This document shows, one piece after another, positions 35,302 to 44,409 of a DNA stretch of 64,000 bases. This DNA comes from Modicisalibacter luteus DSM 23508. Lineage in GTDB: Bacteria > Pseudomonadota > Gammaproteobacteria > Pseudomonadales > Halomonadaceae. The stretch lies in the NCBI RefSeq assembly GCF_000378505.1, contig NZ_KB899989.1, positions 1 through 64,000 on the forward strand, written 5' to 3'. The notes beneath the pieces are model-generated. The model made no database searches. It worked only from the letters and a program-made list of their open reading frames with translations, and was not told where the DNA came from. Each line of letters opens with the position of its first letter. Within the stretch, counting starts at the first letter, position 1. Position numbers and translations under genes: made by a program.

Positions 35302-35823
35302 TCAAGGCGTGGATGTAGCAGGCAGTACGGCATAATCGCCCTCGGCTTCGAGGCATAGCGAATCGCCTACGAATAACTGTTGCACAAGAGCCAGGCGCCC
35401 TTTGCCAGAACTCTTTAGACGCGCATCAAGCTGCTGAGGCCCATCCTCATCGCGCGGCCGGCATTCCAGACGGTAATTGCCATTGACCGGGGCAAGAAAA
35501 CGTTGACCAGCCTTGGCAACTACCACGTCCTGTTCACGCTGATGCGCACGCAACCAGAGCGTGGCCCAGCACCACCCGATCAGTGTCGTCTGTGCTGCCA
35601 GTGAGCCACCGAATCCTGTGCCTTTGTCGTTGAGGTTGGGCCCGAGCGCAAGCTCCCAGATCAGCGACTCATGCTGCCAATACATACGCTTCAGGCCCAA
35701 GTGCCCAACTAGCGGAATCGCCTCATTCAACCAGTGCTGAAACGCCTCCATGTCTTCGCCCTGCCCTGCACGGTTGGCTTCGGGCAATGGCAGACGTGGA
35801 AAAGGAACGCCGGGATGTCGCAT
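35302..35823 (-). CDS. YiiD C-terminal-like thioesterase-domain protein
   Basis: A 173-residue hot-dog-fold protein: LNEAIPLVGHLGLKRMYWQH, LGPNLNDKGTGFGGSLAAQTTLIGW (the NDKGTxFGGSL motif of the YiiD_C thioesterase family, about residue 85), and VVAKAGQRFLAPVNGNY. Substrate unknown. ATG at 35823 follows the nitroreductase stop by six bases, so the two are likely co-translated. A shorter start at 35751 is possible. Confidence 0.82.
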   Translation of the reverse strand: MRHPGVPFPRLPLPEANRAGQGEDMEAFQHWLNEAIPLVGHLGLKRMYWQHESLIWELALGPNLNDKGTGFGGSLAAQTTLIGWCWATLWLRAHQREQDVVVAKAGQRFLAPVNGNYRLECRPRDEDGPQQLDARLKSSGKGRLALVQQLFVGDSLCLEAEGDYAVLPATSTP

Positions 35824-35829
35824 GGCGTG

Positions 35830-36390
35830 CTAGTCCCACCGCTCGACGAAATCGCTCGGATTGCGTTCGGGTAGCGGTTTGTGACGTCCCCCCAATTGGC
35901 CCAGGTAGAGGAAACCGACAATCTGATCATGTTCCTCCAGGCCGAGACCTTGCCGTACTGTTTCGTCGAAGGCGAAGGTGCCAGTACGCCACATTGCACC
36001 CAGGCCCAAGGCCTGAGCAGCAAGCAGTATGCCGTGAGCGGCACAGCCTGCCGATATCACCTGCTCGACCGGTGGCACCTTGGGCAGGTTGGGCGTCACC
36101 TTGGCAATGACGGCAATAATCATAGGCGCCCTCTTGGGCTTCTTGCGAATTGACTCCAACTGGGTTTCATCAATGCCTGGATTGGCACGTCTCTCGCCTT
36201 CGGCAAACAAGTCGCCCAAACGATTGATACCATCACCGCTGAACTCGATGAAACGCCACGGCGTCAGCTCCTTATGATCGGGGGCTCTAAGCGCGGCACG
36301 ATACATAGCGTCAAGCTGGTCACGGCTGGGGGGCGGCCCCATCAGCTTGCCCATTGAATTTCGTTCGTGCAGCAGCGTCATTGCATCCAT
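35830..36390 (-). CDS. Nitroreductase-family flavoprotein (YdjA type)
   Basis: A 186-residue FMN-dependent oxidoreductase of the short nitroreductase group. It starts AMTLLHERNSMGKLMGPPPS, with LRAPDHKELTPWRFI (FMN phosphate loop) and AGCAAHGILLAAQALGLGAMWRTG, ending with VGFLYLGQLGGRHK. E. coli YdjA is the nearest pattern I know. I used ATG at 36390 with GAAGGGC seven bases before. It overlaps in operon arrangement with the thioesterase-like gene. Confidence 0.88.
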   Translation of the reverse strand: MDAMTLLHERNSMGKLMGPPPSRDQLDAMYRAALRAPDHKELTPWRFIEFSGDGINRLGDLFAEGERRANPGIDETQLESIRKKPKRAPMIIAVIAKVTPNLPKVPPVEQVISAGCAAHGILLAAQALGLGAMWRTGTFAFDETVRQGLGLEEHDQIVGFLYLGQLGGRHKPLPERNPSDFVERWD

Positions 36391-36439
36391 GGCAGCGCCC
36401 TTCAAAAGAGAATATTTCTCAATACTCTATCGTAATTTG

Positions 36440-37273
36440 TTACTGCCGCGCCAATCGCAGTGGCTCGGGTGGGTGCTCACCGGGTGTACCGCGCCACGGG
36501 CTGATGTCGAGACCGCCCCGCCGAACATAACGAGCCATGACCAGCAGGCGCTCCGGGCGCGCCTTGGCCATCAGGTCGGTAAAGATATGCTCAACACAAT
36601 GTTCGTGGAAATCTTGATGCTGGCGATAGGACACGACATAACGCAGCAGCCCTTCACGATCTATCCTCGGCCCACGGTAACGGATCAGCACACTCCCCCA
36701 GTCCGGCTGCCCGGTCACCGGGCAGTTGGACTTGAGTAGATGCGAGTACAGGCTCTCTTCGACGATCTCATCGCTAACGGAGAGCAGTTCGGGATTGGGT
36801 GCATAGTCGGTAACCTCGATATCGAGCCCATCAATGCATTCCCCGGGTAACTGACGCGGCATCAGCGCATCGTCGTCGAGACTCAGCAAGCTGACGTCGA
36901 CAACGCCACCGGCAGCGGCTGTCAGGTCCTTCTCAAGTATCCGAAGGACCTCGCCACGGTCCGCAAAACGGGTCTGGTTGAAGCTATTGAGGTAGAGCTT
37001 CCAGGACTTGGATTCGATCAGATTGGGCGACGTGGCCGGCAGGCGAAACCTCGCAACGGCGACGATAGGCTTGCCGCGACTATCGAGCCAGGACATCTCG
37101 AAGGCATGCCACTCATCTTCACCGACGAAAGGCAGATCGGCGTCATCGATCCCCAACGGGGCGCGATTGGCGGTTCGTGCAATGGGGAATAGCAGCGCTG
37201 GATCGTACTGCTCGGGGTACGCCGACTCGCGGCCCAGCGGCGCATCCTTGAGGGTGTCGGGGCGATGTGTCAT
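36440..37273 (-). CDS. queF: NADPH-dependent 7-cyano-7-deazaguanine reductase, type II
   Basis: A 277-residue QueF, reducing preQ0 to preQ1 in queuosine synthesis. The tunnelling-fold tandem is visible: the N-terminal half contains WKLYLNSFNQTRF, the C-terminal half the catalytic Cys in LLKSNCPVTGQPDWGSV and the substrate Glu/His in FHEHCVEHIFTDL. The length and doubled T-fold match the type II form of E. coli. ATG at 37273 was taken; the longer frame upstream runs into the ABC permease gene antiphase. It starts four bases after the yadH stop, probably in one transcript with yadGH. Confidence 0.95.
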   Translation of the reverse strand: MTHRPDTLKDAPLGRESAYPEQYDPALLFPIARTANRAPLGIDDADLPFVGEDEWHAFEMSWLDSRGKPIVAVARFRLPATSPNLIESKSWKLYLNSFNQTRFADRGEVLRILEKDLTAAAGGVVDVSLLSLDDDALMPRQLPGECIDGLDIEVTDYAPNPELLSVSDEIVEESLYSHLLKSNCPVTGQPDWGSVLIRYRGPRIDREGLLRYVVSYRQHQDFHEHCVEHIFTDLMAKARPERLLVMARYVRRGGLDISPWRGTPGEHPPEPLRLARQ

Positions 37274-37277
37274 GACG

Positions 37278-38051
37278 TCAGCTCCTGATGCCCTTACCCC
37301 GCTCCAGCATCCACAATGCCAGGACGAAGAAGGCCACGATGAAAATGGCGATCGCAACGAGCGCTCCCGCGACCGGAATATCGGAAACACCCAGAATGCC
37401 GTAACGGAAGGCATTGACCATGTACAGGATCGGGTTGGCCAGCGACACGCTCTGCCAGAACTCCGGCAGCATGTTGATCGAGTAGAACACCCCACCCAGA
37501 TAGGTCAGCGGCGTGAGAACGAAGATCGGCACGATGGAAATATCATCGAACTTGTGTGCTAGCAAGGCATTGATAAAACCGCCGATGGAGAACAGCGTTG
37601 CGGTCATGGTCACCACACCCAGTGTCACCAACGGATGGTGGATATTCAGATCGGTGAAGAAGAAAGACACCAGAGTCACGATCAGCCCTACCCCCAGGCC
37701 ACGCGCCATGCCACCAAGCACGAAGCCCGCCAGGATCACCCAGTTGGGCATCGGCGACACCATCATCTCCTCCACCGAGCGCTGAAACTTGTTGGAGAAG
37801 AACGACGACGCAACGTTGGAATAGCTATTGGTGATAACGGACATCATGATCAGCCCCGGCACGATATAGGCCATATAGCTAATGCCATCCATCTCACCGA
37901 TGCGCGAGCCGATCAGGTTGCCAAAAATGATGAAATACATGGTCATGGTGATCGAGGGCGGCAGTAGTGTCTGCGGCCAGATGCGCGTAAAACGGCGCAC
38001 TTCCTTGACGACCAAAGTCCACAGAGAAATCAGGATCTGCTGGGGATTCAT
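37278..38051 (-). CDS. yadH: ABC-2 type transporter permease (YadH-like)
   Basis: A 257-residue inner membrane permease with six hydrophobic segments: LLPPSITMTMYFIIFGNLIG, YIVPGLIMMSVITNSYSN, VLGGMARGLGVGLIVTLVSFF and LTPLTYLGGVFYSINMLP. The SSFFSNKFQRSVEEMMVSPM cytoplasmic loop is typical of YadH. Its ATG overlaps the stop of the ATPase gene by one base, so the two form one export complex. Substrate unknown. Confidence 0.92.
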   Translation of the reverse strand: MNPQQILISLWTLVVKEVRRFTRIWPQTLLPPSITMTMYFIIFGNLIGSRIGEMDGISYMAYIVPGLIMMSVITNSYSNVASSFFSNKFQRSVEEMMVSPMPNWVILAGFVLGGMARGLGVGLIVTLVSFFFTDLNIHHPLVTLGVVTMTATLFSIGGFINALLAHKFDDISIVPIFVLTPLTYLGGVFYSINMLPEFWQSVSLANPILYMVNAFRYGILGVSDIPVAGALVAIAIFIVAFFVLALWMLERGKGIRS

Positions 38052-39016
38052 TACTGCGCTTCCTCCTGGGCTGCCTGCTCCGCCTGTGTCTTGGCGTTGT
38101 TACCCTCGACCATAGTGACGAATAGCTCTTCCAAGCGATTGGCGCGGTTGCGCATCGATAGTACTTGAATGTCTTGCTCGGAAAGCTGGGTGAAAACGTC
38201 ATTGAGGCGCTGCCCCTTCCTGACGGAAAGCGCGAGTTGCGCGCTGTCGACCTTCTCGACCTCGAAGCCCTCGACTCGGGGCACCTCGGTGATCGGATGC
38301 GCCAGGTCGAGCAGGAAGGTTTCGGTGTCGAGCTCGGTCAGCAGATCACGTACCGAGGTATTCCTGACGATCACGCCATGATTAATGATCGCGATATTGC
38401 GGCACAGGCTCTCGGCTTCCTCGAGATAGTGCGTAGTCAAGATAATGGTGGTGCCTTCTTCACGATTGATGCGTCGCATGTAGTCCCACATGCTGCGACG
38501 CAACTCGATATCCACTCCGGCAGTCGGCTCGTCGAGAATGAGCAGACGCGGACGATGGATGAGCGCCCGTGCGATCATCAGCCGGCGTTTCATGCCTCCG
38601 GATAGCATACGTGCCGGCCCATGGCGCTTGTCCCACAGACCCAAATCCTTGAGCAGTTGATCACAGCGCGGCTTGGCTTGGCGTAGCGGCAGCCCGTAAT
38701 AGCCTGCCTGAGCAAGGATGATATCTTCGACCTTTTCAAACTGGGAGAAGTTGAACTCTTGGGGCACTACACCCAGATGGTACTTGGCCTTGGCGAAGTC
38801 GCGGTCGATATCGACTCCATAGATCTTTACCTGACCGGCGGTTTTCTGGACCAGCGAGCAGACAATACCCAAGGTGGTCGATTTACCCGCCCCATTGGGG
38901 CCAAGCAGCGCAAAGAAATCTCCTTCCGGGACATCCAGATCGATGCCCTTAAGGGCATGGAAGCCATTGCCGTAGACCTTGGTCAGCCCACGGATGGACA
39001 AAGCCGGTTCCGCCAT
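38051..39016 (-). CDS. yadG: ABC transporter ATP-binding protein (YadG-like)
   Basis: A 321-residue ATPase. Walker A is in LLGPNGAGKST, the signature in RMLSGGMKRRLMIARAL, Walker B in LLILDEPTAGVD and the switch His in ILTTHYLEEAE. The last 80 residues after about 235 are a C-terminal extension (QLALSVRKGQRLNDVF). Start ATG at 39016 follows CAGGTGCCTTTG; an upstream GTG is less likely. With YadH it exports an unknown compound. Confidence 0.93.
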   Translation of the reverse strand: MAEPALSIRGLTKVYGNGFHALKGIDLDVPEGDFFALLGPNGAGKSTTLGIVCSLVQKTAGQVKIYGVDIDRDFAKAKYHLGVVPQEFNFSQFEKVEDIILAQAGYYGLPLRQAKPRCDQLLKDLGLWDKRHGPARMLSGGMKRRLMIARALIHRPRLLILDEPTAGVDIELRRSMWDYMRRINREEGTTIILTTHYLEEAESLCRNIAIINHGVIVRNTSVRDLLTELDTETFLLDLAHPITEVPRVEGFEVEKVDSAQLALSVRKGQRLNDVFTQLSEQDIQVLSMRNRANRLEELFVTMVEGNNAKTQAEQAAQEEAQ

Positions 39017-39221
39017 CAAAGGCACCTGTCGTCAGTCGGTCGTTAGGGAAAAGAAAACCAGTAAGATGCGGCCTGAATCATAAAAATCAATGCCTGGCTA
39101 ACGATTTAACCGAGATATCGACCTATAGGCTAACGTAGTCAGTAGCAAGCAACGCCGCTGCAACGCTGGTCAACAGCGCATACCATGGGAAACAGTAAAG
39201 AAGGTAGAAAGCAGAAAAAGG

Positions 39222-39310
39222 TGGAGCGGGAAATGAGAAGGCGACTGGTTGGTATTCCTGCAGGCTGGCATTCCAGCTTGCAACCCAACCACGCTAGAAG
39301 ATCAAAAAAC
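39222..39310 (-). repeat. tRNA-Gly 3'-end remnant and spacer downstream of the tRNA array
   Basis: TGGAGCGGGAAATGAGA at 39222-39238 copies the 3' end of the tRNA-Gly genes but then diverges. Further right GGCTGGCATTCCAGCTTGCA resembles ACTGGCATGCCAGCTCGCA in the spacer at 39700. These look like leftovers of tRNA duplication. The rest of the 39017-39312 region holds no gene. Confidence 0.6.
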
Positions 39311-39312
39311 GA

Positions 39313-39387
39313 TGGAGCGGGAAACGAGATTCGAACTCGCGACCCTCGCCTTGGCAAGGCGATGCTCTACCACTGAGCTATTCCCGC
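39313..39387 (-). tRNA. tRNA-Gly (GCC), copy 1
   Basis: A 75-base cloverleaf on the minus strand: GCGGGAATAGCTCAGTGGTA, anticodon loop TTGCCAA, T arm GCGAGTTCGAATCTCG, acceptor end TTCCCGC then TCCA. Identical to the two other Gly copies. Confidence 0.97.
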
Positions 39388-39409
39388 CTATCGAGAGGAA
39401 GCAAGCAAG

Positions 39410-39485
39410 TGGCGTCCCATAGGGGGTTCGAACCCCTGTTACCGCCGTGAAAGGGCGGTGTCCTGGACCACTAGACGAATGGGAC
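39410..39485 (-). tRNA. tRNA-Glu (TTC), copy 1
   Basis: A 76-base gene: GTCCCATTCGTCTAGTGGTC, anticodon loop CTTTCAC, T arm AGGGGTTCGAACCCC, end ATGGGAC then GCCA. It lies 22 bases before tRNA-Gly copy 1. Confidence 0.97.
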
Positions 39486-39488
39486 GCA

Positions 39489-39563
39489 TGGAGCGGGAAA
39501 CGAGATTCGAACTCGCGACCCTCGCCTTGGCAAGGCGATGCTCTACCACTGAGCTATTCCCGC
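39489..39563 (-). tRNA. tRNA-Gly (GCC), copy 2
   Basis: Same 75-base sequence as copy 1. Only three bases separate it from tRNA-Glu copy 1. Confidence 0.97.
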
Positions 39564-39592
39564 ATAGCTTGCATACTACGTTAAACCGGAAG

Positions 39593-39668
39593 TGGCGTCC
39601 CATAGGGGGTTCGAACCCCTGTTACCGCCGTGAAAGGGCGGTGTCCTAGACCACTAGACGAATGGGAC
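39593..39668 (-). tRNA. tRNA-Glu (TTC), copy 2
   Basis: Same as copy 1 except for one D-arm change (TGGTCTAGGAC instead of TGGTCCAGGAC). Confidence 0.97.
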
Positions 39669-39763
39669 GCATAGAGCGGAAAATCATGAGTCGATCGGAC
39701 TGGCATGCCAGCTCGCAACCCCTTTTACCAACTCTTTACCAGCCTTGCTACCGAAACGATGCT
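39669..39763 (-). repeat. Spacer with degenerate tRNA-Gly 3' remnant
   Basis: GCATAGAGCGGAAAATCATGAG copies, with several changes, the junction GCATGGAGCGGGAAACGAGA found between the Glu and Gly genes to the left. The palindrome CTGGCATGCCAG follows. This suggests that a fourth Gly gene once stood here. Confidence 0.5.
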
Positions 39764-39838
39764 TGGAGCGGGAAACGAGATTCGAACTCGCGACCCTCGC
39801 CTTGGCAAGGCGATGCTCTACCACTGAGCTATTCCCGC
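39764..39838 (-). tRNA. tRNA-Gly (GCC), copy 3
   Basis: 75-base cloverleaf identical to copies 1 and 2. Confidence 0.97.
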
Positions 39839-39869
39839 TTATACACCAATCCGGTACTCGATGAGAAAG

Positions 39870-39945
39870 TGGCGTCCCATAGGGGGTTCGAACCCCTGTT
39901 ACCGCCGTGAAAGGGCGGTGTCCTGGACCACTAGACGAATGGGAC
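39870..39945 (-). tRNA. tRNA-Glu (TTC), copy 3
   Basis: 76-base gene identical to copy 1; the first gene of the array in transcription order. The promoter should lie to the right, toward 39950-40010. Confidence 0.97.
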
Positions 39946-40131
39946 GCAGTGCCTTGCCTCGTCGAGGTGGCGCGTATATTAATTAGCCTTGCCGAGGCTG
40001 TCAAGCGCAAGGACGCCCGCTTCGCTATCGCCATGAGATTTGGCAATGTACCCGTAATTCCCCCACTCTCTTTGGGTAAGCACGGGCAATATCTACACCT
40101 AGCGTCACCAGCCAATCAACGGGAGGACACC

Positions 40132-40533
40132 ATGCGCAAGAAACTCGAGAAGAGCGATGCCGAATGGCGCGAACAGCTCACCCCAGAGCAGTACCAGGTG
40201 ACACGCGAGAAAGGGACGGAGCCACCCTTCAGCGGTGAGTATCAGGTGAATGACGAACAGGGCATCTACCATTGCGTGTGCTGTGGTGCCGCGCTATTCG
40301 AAAACGAGCATAAGTTCGATGCAGGCTGCGGCTGGCCCAGTTTCGATCGTCCGTTGGGTCGGGAAGCCGTGGAGGAACACTTTGATGACTCACACGGCAT
40401 GCGTCGTACAGAAGTGGTGTGCTCACGCTGCGATGCCCACCTGGGCCATGTCTTTCCCGACGGCCCTCAGCAGACCACGGGGTTGCGCTACTGTATCAAT
40501 TCCGTAGCACTGACCTTTCATTCCGGCGAATAG
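40132..40533 (+). CDS. msrB: Peptide-methionine (R)-S-oxide reductase
   Basis: A 133-residue MsrB that repairs oxidised methionine. The zinc Cys pairs are in [11 protein letters not shown] and [14 protein letters not shown], the substrate region is [13 protein letters not shown], and the catalytic Cys is in [13 protein letters not shown]. Start ATG at 40132 is preceded by GGGAGGACACC; the longer frame upstream is tRNA sequence. Confidence 0.97.
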   Translation: MRKKLEKSDAEWREQLTPEQYQVTREKGTEPPFSGEYQVNDEQGIYHCVCCGAALFENEHKFDAGCGWPSFDRPLGREAVEEHFDDSHGMRRTEVVCSRCDAHLGHVFPDGPQQTTGLRYCINSVALTFHSGE

Positions 40534-40608
40534 ACACCTAACCGCGTTGATGGCGCCGATCTGCTAAGATGGGCGCCCTTTTCATCGCTATCGGTACAAG
40601 GTGACGCC

Positions 40609-41559
40609 ATGCTCGGTTGGTATCCGGGACACATGAACAAGGCACGCCGCCAGATCAAGGAGGCATTGCCAGAGATAGACGTCGTGCTGGAAGTGCTCGA
40701 CGCCCGCCTACCCTACTCCAGCGCCAATCCCATGCTCGCCGATCTGACCGAGCACAAGCCGGTGCTCAAGCTTCTGTCGCGGGCCGACCTGGCCGACCCC
40801 GCGCGCACCGAGGAGTGGGTCGCCCACTTCGATGCCCTGGAAGGCACCCGCGCCCTGGCAGTAACCACCACCCAGGCTCGTGAACTCAAGCGTATTCCCA
40901 AGCTATGCCACGAGCTGGCCGGCCAGGTACGCGCCGACCGCGATGTTCGCGTCATGGTCATGGGCATTCCCAACGTCGGCAAGTCGACGCTGATCAACGG
41001 GCTTGCCGGCCGCAAGATCGCCAAGACAGGCAACGAACCAGCGGTGACCAAGCGTCAGCAGAAAATTCGCATTGAAGGACGCATCGCCCTGATCGACACG
41101 CCAGGAGTGCTGTGGCCGAAAATCGAGAACCAGGCCAGCGCCTACCGCTTGGCTGCCAGCGGCGCAATCCGCGACACGGCCATCGATTATCTGGATGTTG
41201 CCATCGTTGCCGCGGCTGAACTGGCCAAGCGTTACCCCGAGGCGTTGACCAGTCGCTTCAAGCTCAAGGAACTGCCTCCCTATACGCCCGCCCCCCAGGC
41301 AGCCGATGTCGAAGCCGACGGCCCACGCCGGATCGATTTGCTGGCTCTGGCCGGCTTCGACGGGCAAGCCATCGTCAGGGAAATCGCCAGCAAACGCGGC
41401 GGCTTGCGTGCCGGAGGCGAGGTAGACATGCATCGCGGTGCGGAAGTTCTGTTGCATGAACTGCGTGATGGCAAGTTAGGCCGCCTGACACTCGAGACGC
41501 CGAGCGACATTCCTCCGCCCGAAAGCCATGACGACGACCAGGAAAGTGCCCCCGTCTGA
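40609..41559 (+). CDS. ylqF: Ribosome biogenesis GTPase YlqF/RbgA
   Basis: A 316-residue circularly permuted GTPase. It starts LGWYPGHMNKARRQIKE, then G4-like LLSRADLAD, G1 GIPNVGKSTLIN, G2/G3 with KTGNEPAVTKRQQ and LIDTPGVLWPK. The C-terminal domain (about 180-300) is the RNA-binding part, with LALAGFDGQ and RGGLRAGGEVD. In Bacillus the protein assists 50S subunit maturation. Gene order msrB-ylqF-alaA is on one strand. Confidence 0.95.
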   Translation: MLGWYPGHMNKARRQIKEALPEIDVVLEVLDARLPYSSANPMLADLTEHKPVLKLLSRADLADPARTEEWVAHFDALEGTRALAVTTTQARELKRIPKLCHELAGQVRADRDVRVMVMGIPNVGKSTLINGLAGRKIAKTGNEPAVTKRQQKIRIEGRIALIDTPGVLWPKIENQASAYRLAASGAIRDTAIDYLDVAIVAAAELAKRYPEALTSRFKLKELPPYTPAPQAADVEADGPRRIDLLALAGFDGQAIVREIASKRGGLRAGGEVDMHRGAEVLLHELRDGKLGRLTLETPSDIPPPESHDDDQESAPV

Positions 41560-41680
41560 ACGGTATTTGCCCTTTGGCACTACCTCTGCCGCGTTATATG
41601 CTGTGCTTCGCCGCACACAGCCGGTATTGGCACGAACTCTTTGATTTGCCGTCCCTCACCGTACGGCTAACGGAATCCCA

Positions 41681-42913
41681 ATGGACACCCCGACCACTCT
41701 CAGGAAATCGCACAAGCTCGACAACGTCTGCTATGACATTCGCGGCCCGGTGCTCGACCACGCCAAGCGTCTCGAGGATGAAGGCCAGCGCATCTTGAAG
41801 CTCAATATCGGCAATCCGGCCCCTTTCGGGTTCGAGGCACCGGAAGAAATTCTCCAGGATGTGATGCGCAACCTGCCGACCGCACAGGGCTATTGTGATT
41901 CCAAAGGCCTTTACTCGGCGCGCAAGGCGATCATGCAGGAGTGTCAGCGCAAGCAGATTCCCGGCGTCGGCATCGAAGACATCTATATCGGCAATGGCGT
42001 ATCCGAGCTGATCGTGATGGCCATGCAGGCCCTGCTCAACGACGGTGACGAGGTGCTGATTCCAGCTCCCGATTACCCGCTGTGGACCGCGGCCGCCAAC
42101 TTGTCCGGTGGACGTCCCGTTCATTACTTGTGCGATGAGCAGGCGGATTGGGCGCCGGATCTCACCGATATTCGCAACAAGATCACCTCGCATACGCGGG
42201 CCATGGTATTGATCAATCCCAACAATCCCACCGGCGCCGTTTACCCCCCGTCCGTGGTCAGGGAGTTATTGAGCATCGCCCGCGAACATAACCTGGTGGT
42301 GTTCTCCGACGAGATCTACGACAAGATCCTTTACGATGATGTCGAGCACGTGTCCACCGGCGCGCTGGCCGAAGAGGATCAGCTGGTCGTTACTCTTAAT
42401 GGCCTATCAAAAAGCTACCGCTGTGCCGGGTTTCGCTCGGGCTGGATGATTTTGTCGGGCAATGTCGCCAAGCAACAGGCTCGGGATTACATCCAAGGTC
42501 TGAACATGCTGGCCTCGATGCGCTTGTGCGCCAATGTGCCAGCCCAGCATGCCATTCAAACTGCCCTGGGCGGTTACCAGTCGATCAATGACCTAGTATT
42601 GCCGGGTGGGCGGCTGCGAGCCCAGCGCGACATCACCTACGAAAAGCTCAATGCCATTCCGGGCGTCTCTTGCACCAAGCCCAAAGGCGCGCTCTATGCC
42701 TTTCCCAAGCTTGATCCGGCGATATTCAATATCCAGGACGACCAGAAGCTAGTCCTTGATCTGTTGTTGCAGGAAAAGATTCTGTTGGTGCAGGGCACGG
42801 CTTTCAACTGGCCCGAGCCGGACCATGTGCGCATCGTCACCCTCCCTTGGGCGGATCAGCTGGAGGACGCCCTGGACCGTTTCGCACGCTTTCTCTCCCG
42901 CTACCGCCAATGA
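41681..42913 (+). CDS. alaA: Alanine transaminase AlaA (PLP-dependent)
   Basis: A 410-residue class I aminotransferase that closely follows the E. coli AlaA pattern: SHKLDNVCYDIRGPVL, LKLNIGNPAPFGFEAPEEIL, TAQGYCDSKGLYSARKAI, IYIGNGVSELIVMAMQALL. The PLP Lys is in TLNGLSKSYRCAGFRSG (about residue 245) and VLVQGTAFNWPEPDH-like VQGTAFNWPEPDH near the end. It transfers amino groups between glutamate and pyruvate. Start ATG at 41681. Confidence 0.96.
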   Translation: MDTPTTLRKSHKLDNVCYDIRGPVLDHAKRLEDEGQRILKLNIGNPAPFGFEAPEEILQDVMRNLPTAQGYCDSKGLYSARKAIMQECQRKQIPGVGIEDIYIGNGVSELIVMAMQALLNDGDEVLIPAPDYPLWTAAANLSGGRPVHYLCDEQADWAPDLTDIRNKITSHTRAMVLINPNNPTGAVYPPSVVRELLSIAREHNLVVFSDEIYDKILYDDVEHVSTGALAEEDQLVVTLNGLSKSYRCAGFRSGWMILSGNVAKQQARDYIQGLNMLASMRLCANVPAQHAIQTALGGYQSINDLVLPGGRLRAQRDITYEKLNAIPGVSCTKPKGALYAFPKLDPAIFNIQDDQKLVLDLLLQEKILLVQGTAFNWPEPDHVRIVTLPWADQLEDALDRFARFLSRYRQ

Positions 42914-43029
42914 AGACACTCCACCCAATCGTTGGGTAAGCGATTGAAACTCGGCCGCCCGGGACGCATCTAAGTGGCCAACAAGGATTTGAATTTCCCC
43001 TGGTTTCCTGACTACTGAGGGTTTACTAC

Positions 43030-43929
43030 ATGATGCGCATCATCCTGTTTCTCGCCACCAACCTGGCCGTCGTGCTGGTGGCGAGCATCACGCTGCGCCT
43101 GCTTGGCGTCGAGCCATACTTGCAGGCCAATGGGCTGAACATGAACAGCCTACTGATCTTCTGCTTCGTCTTCGGCATGGCAGGCTCGCTGGTATCGCTG
43201 TTCCTGTCCAAGAAGATGGCCAAGTGGAGTACGAAAACTCAGGTCATCGAACAACCGCGCGATGCCAACGAGCAATGGCTAGTCAATACCGTGGCCGAAC
43301 TGGCTCGCGACGCCGGCATCAAGACACCGCAAGTAGGTATTTTCCCGGCCCAGCAATCCAACGCCTTCGCCACCGGCTGGAACAAGAACGATGCGCTGGT
43401 CGCCGTCTCGGTCGGTTTGCTCAATCGCATGCGTCCCGAGGAGATCCGGGCGGTGCTGGCCCATGAGATTGGTCACGTCGCCAATGGCGACATGGTGACC
43501 CTGGCGCTGATTCAGGGCGTGCTCAACACCTTTGTGATGTTCTTCGCACGTGTCGTTGCCCAGTTGCTGGACAGCTTCCTGCGCCGTGATGACAACGAGG
43601 GCCTGGGATTCATGGGCTACTTCGCCGTGGTCATCGTCGCCGAGATCGTCTTCGGCCTGATTGCCTCGATCATCGTCGCCTGGTTTTCGCGCTTCCGTGA
43701 ATACCGCGCCGATGCATCCGGTGCCAAGTTGGCTGGTTCAGGCGCGATGATCAATGCCCTGGCCCGCCTCAAGGCGGAAACACAGATGCCCAACCAGATG
43801 CCGGATACTCTCACGGCCTTCGGCATTACGGCTGGCCAGTCGCGCAAGATCATGGAACGCCTCTTCTCCAGTCACCCACCACTGGATGACCGTATCCGTG
43901 CACTAAAGGAATCAGCGTACCGCCAATAG
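43030..43929 (+). CDS. htpX: Membrane zinc metalloprotease HtpX
   Basis: A 299-residue inner membrane protease for misfolded membrane proteins. Two N-terminal hydrophobic helices ([36 protein letters not shown]) are followed by the zinc site [11 protein letters not shown], the glutamate ligand in [11 protein letters not shown], and two further helices. The C-terminal half ends [15 protein letters not shown]. The start ATG-ATG at 43030/43033 is ambiguous by one codon. Confidence 0.96.
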   Translation: MMRIILFLATNLAVVLVASITLRLLGVEPYLQANGLNMNSLLIFCFVFGMAGSLVSLFLSKKMAKWSTKTQVIEQPRDANEQWLVNTVAELARDAGIKTPQVGIFPAQQSNAFATGWNKNDALVAVSVGLLNRMRPEEIRAVLAHEIGHVANGDMVTLALIQGVLNTFVMFFARVVAQLLDSFLRRDDNEGLGFMGYFAVVIVAEIVFGLIASIIVAWFSRFREYRADASGAKLAGSGAMINALARLKAETQMPNQMPDTLTAFGITAGQSRKIMERLFSSHPPLDDRIRALKESAYRQ

Positions 43930-43953
43930 ATCGATACGCTTCATCATCCTGCC

Positions 43954-43983
43954 AGCCCCCGCCTTTTGGTGGGGGCTTTTTGG
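43954..43983 (+). terminator. htpX terminator
   Basis: AGCCCCCGCC and GGTGGGGGCT pair around TTTT, followed by TTTTTGG. Confidence 0.9.
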
Positions 43984-44089
43984 TTTACGCCTAATCACTT
44001 CGCCAGCACGTGATGACTCGCCTATCGCACCTGCAGCCACACTCACCGAGCCCGACCCGGCAGGGGGACGTTATGACCGCCAGTGTAAG

Positions 44090-44123
44090 ACTAACGTCTA
44101 ACATCTTGAACTAAAGTCTAACA
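44090..44123. repeat. Two direct repeats upstream of the 47-residue gene
   Basis: ACTAACGTCTAACA and ACTAAAGTCTAACA are 20 bases apart start to start, that is, on the same face of the helix. The TTGAAC between them could be a -35 box with CTATAT downstream. They look like a double binding site for a regulator of the small gene. Confidence 0.45.
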
Positions 44124-44167
44124 AGGCGCATGCTATATGCATACTTCACGCCTAAAGGGGTCTCAAC

Positions 44168-44311
44168 ATGGCTACCCAGACCGTCACAACTGCTCAACCT
44201 TCTCTGTTCAAGCGCATTGGCAAGAAAGCCTACCGTGTGTTGGCACTCATGACCGAAGGTGCATATCAGAGTTATCAGGCTCAGCGGGCTCCTTACTACA
44301 GCACGATCTAA
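44168..44311 (+). CDS. Small basic protein (47 residues)
   Basis: ATG at 44168 with CTAAAGGGGTCTCAAC upstream reads MATQTVTTAQPSLFKRIGKK and ends QRAPYYSTI: a short basic protein with a possible amphipathic helix (KKAYRVLALMTEGAYQSY). It has a good ribosome site, its own promoter-like repeat region and a terminator, so I regard it as a real gene. No family known to me. Confidence 0.6.
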   Translation: MATQTVTTAQPSLFKRIGKKAYRVLALMTEGAYQSYQAQRAPYYSTI

Positions 44312-44409
44312 ATGCTTGCTGGCCCAGGATGGCGATATTTTTATCAGCCATAGCGACCAGTTAGGCAAGCTGCCTGAGCCAAAGCCCTGCCACATTTGAA
44401 CAGACGCCC

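Noticed and set aside
39313-39945. Regular repeat pattern resembling a CRISPR array
   Set aside because: The repeats are complete tRNA-Gly and tRNA-Glu cloverleaves, not short direct repeats with spacers.
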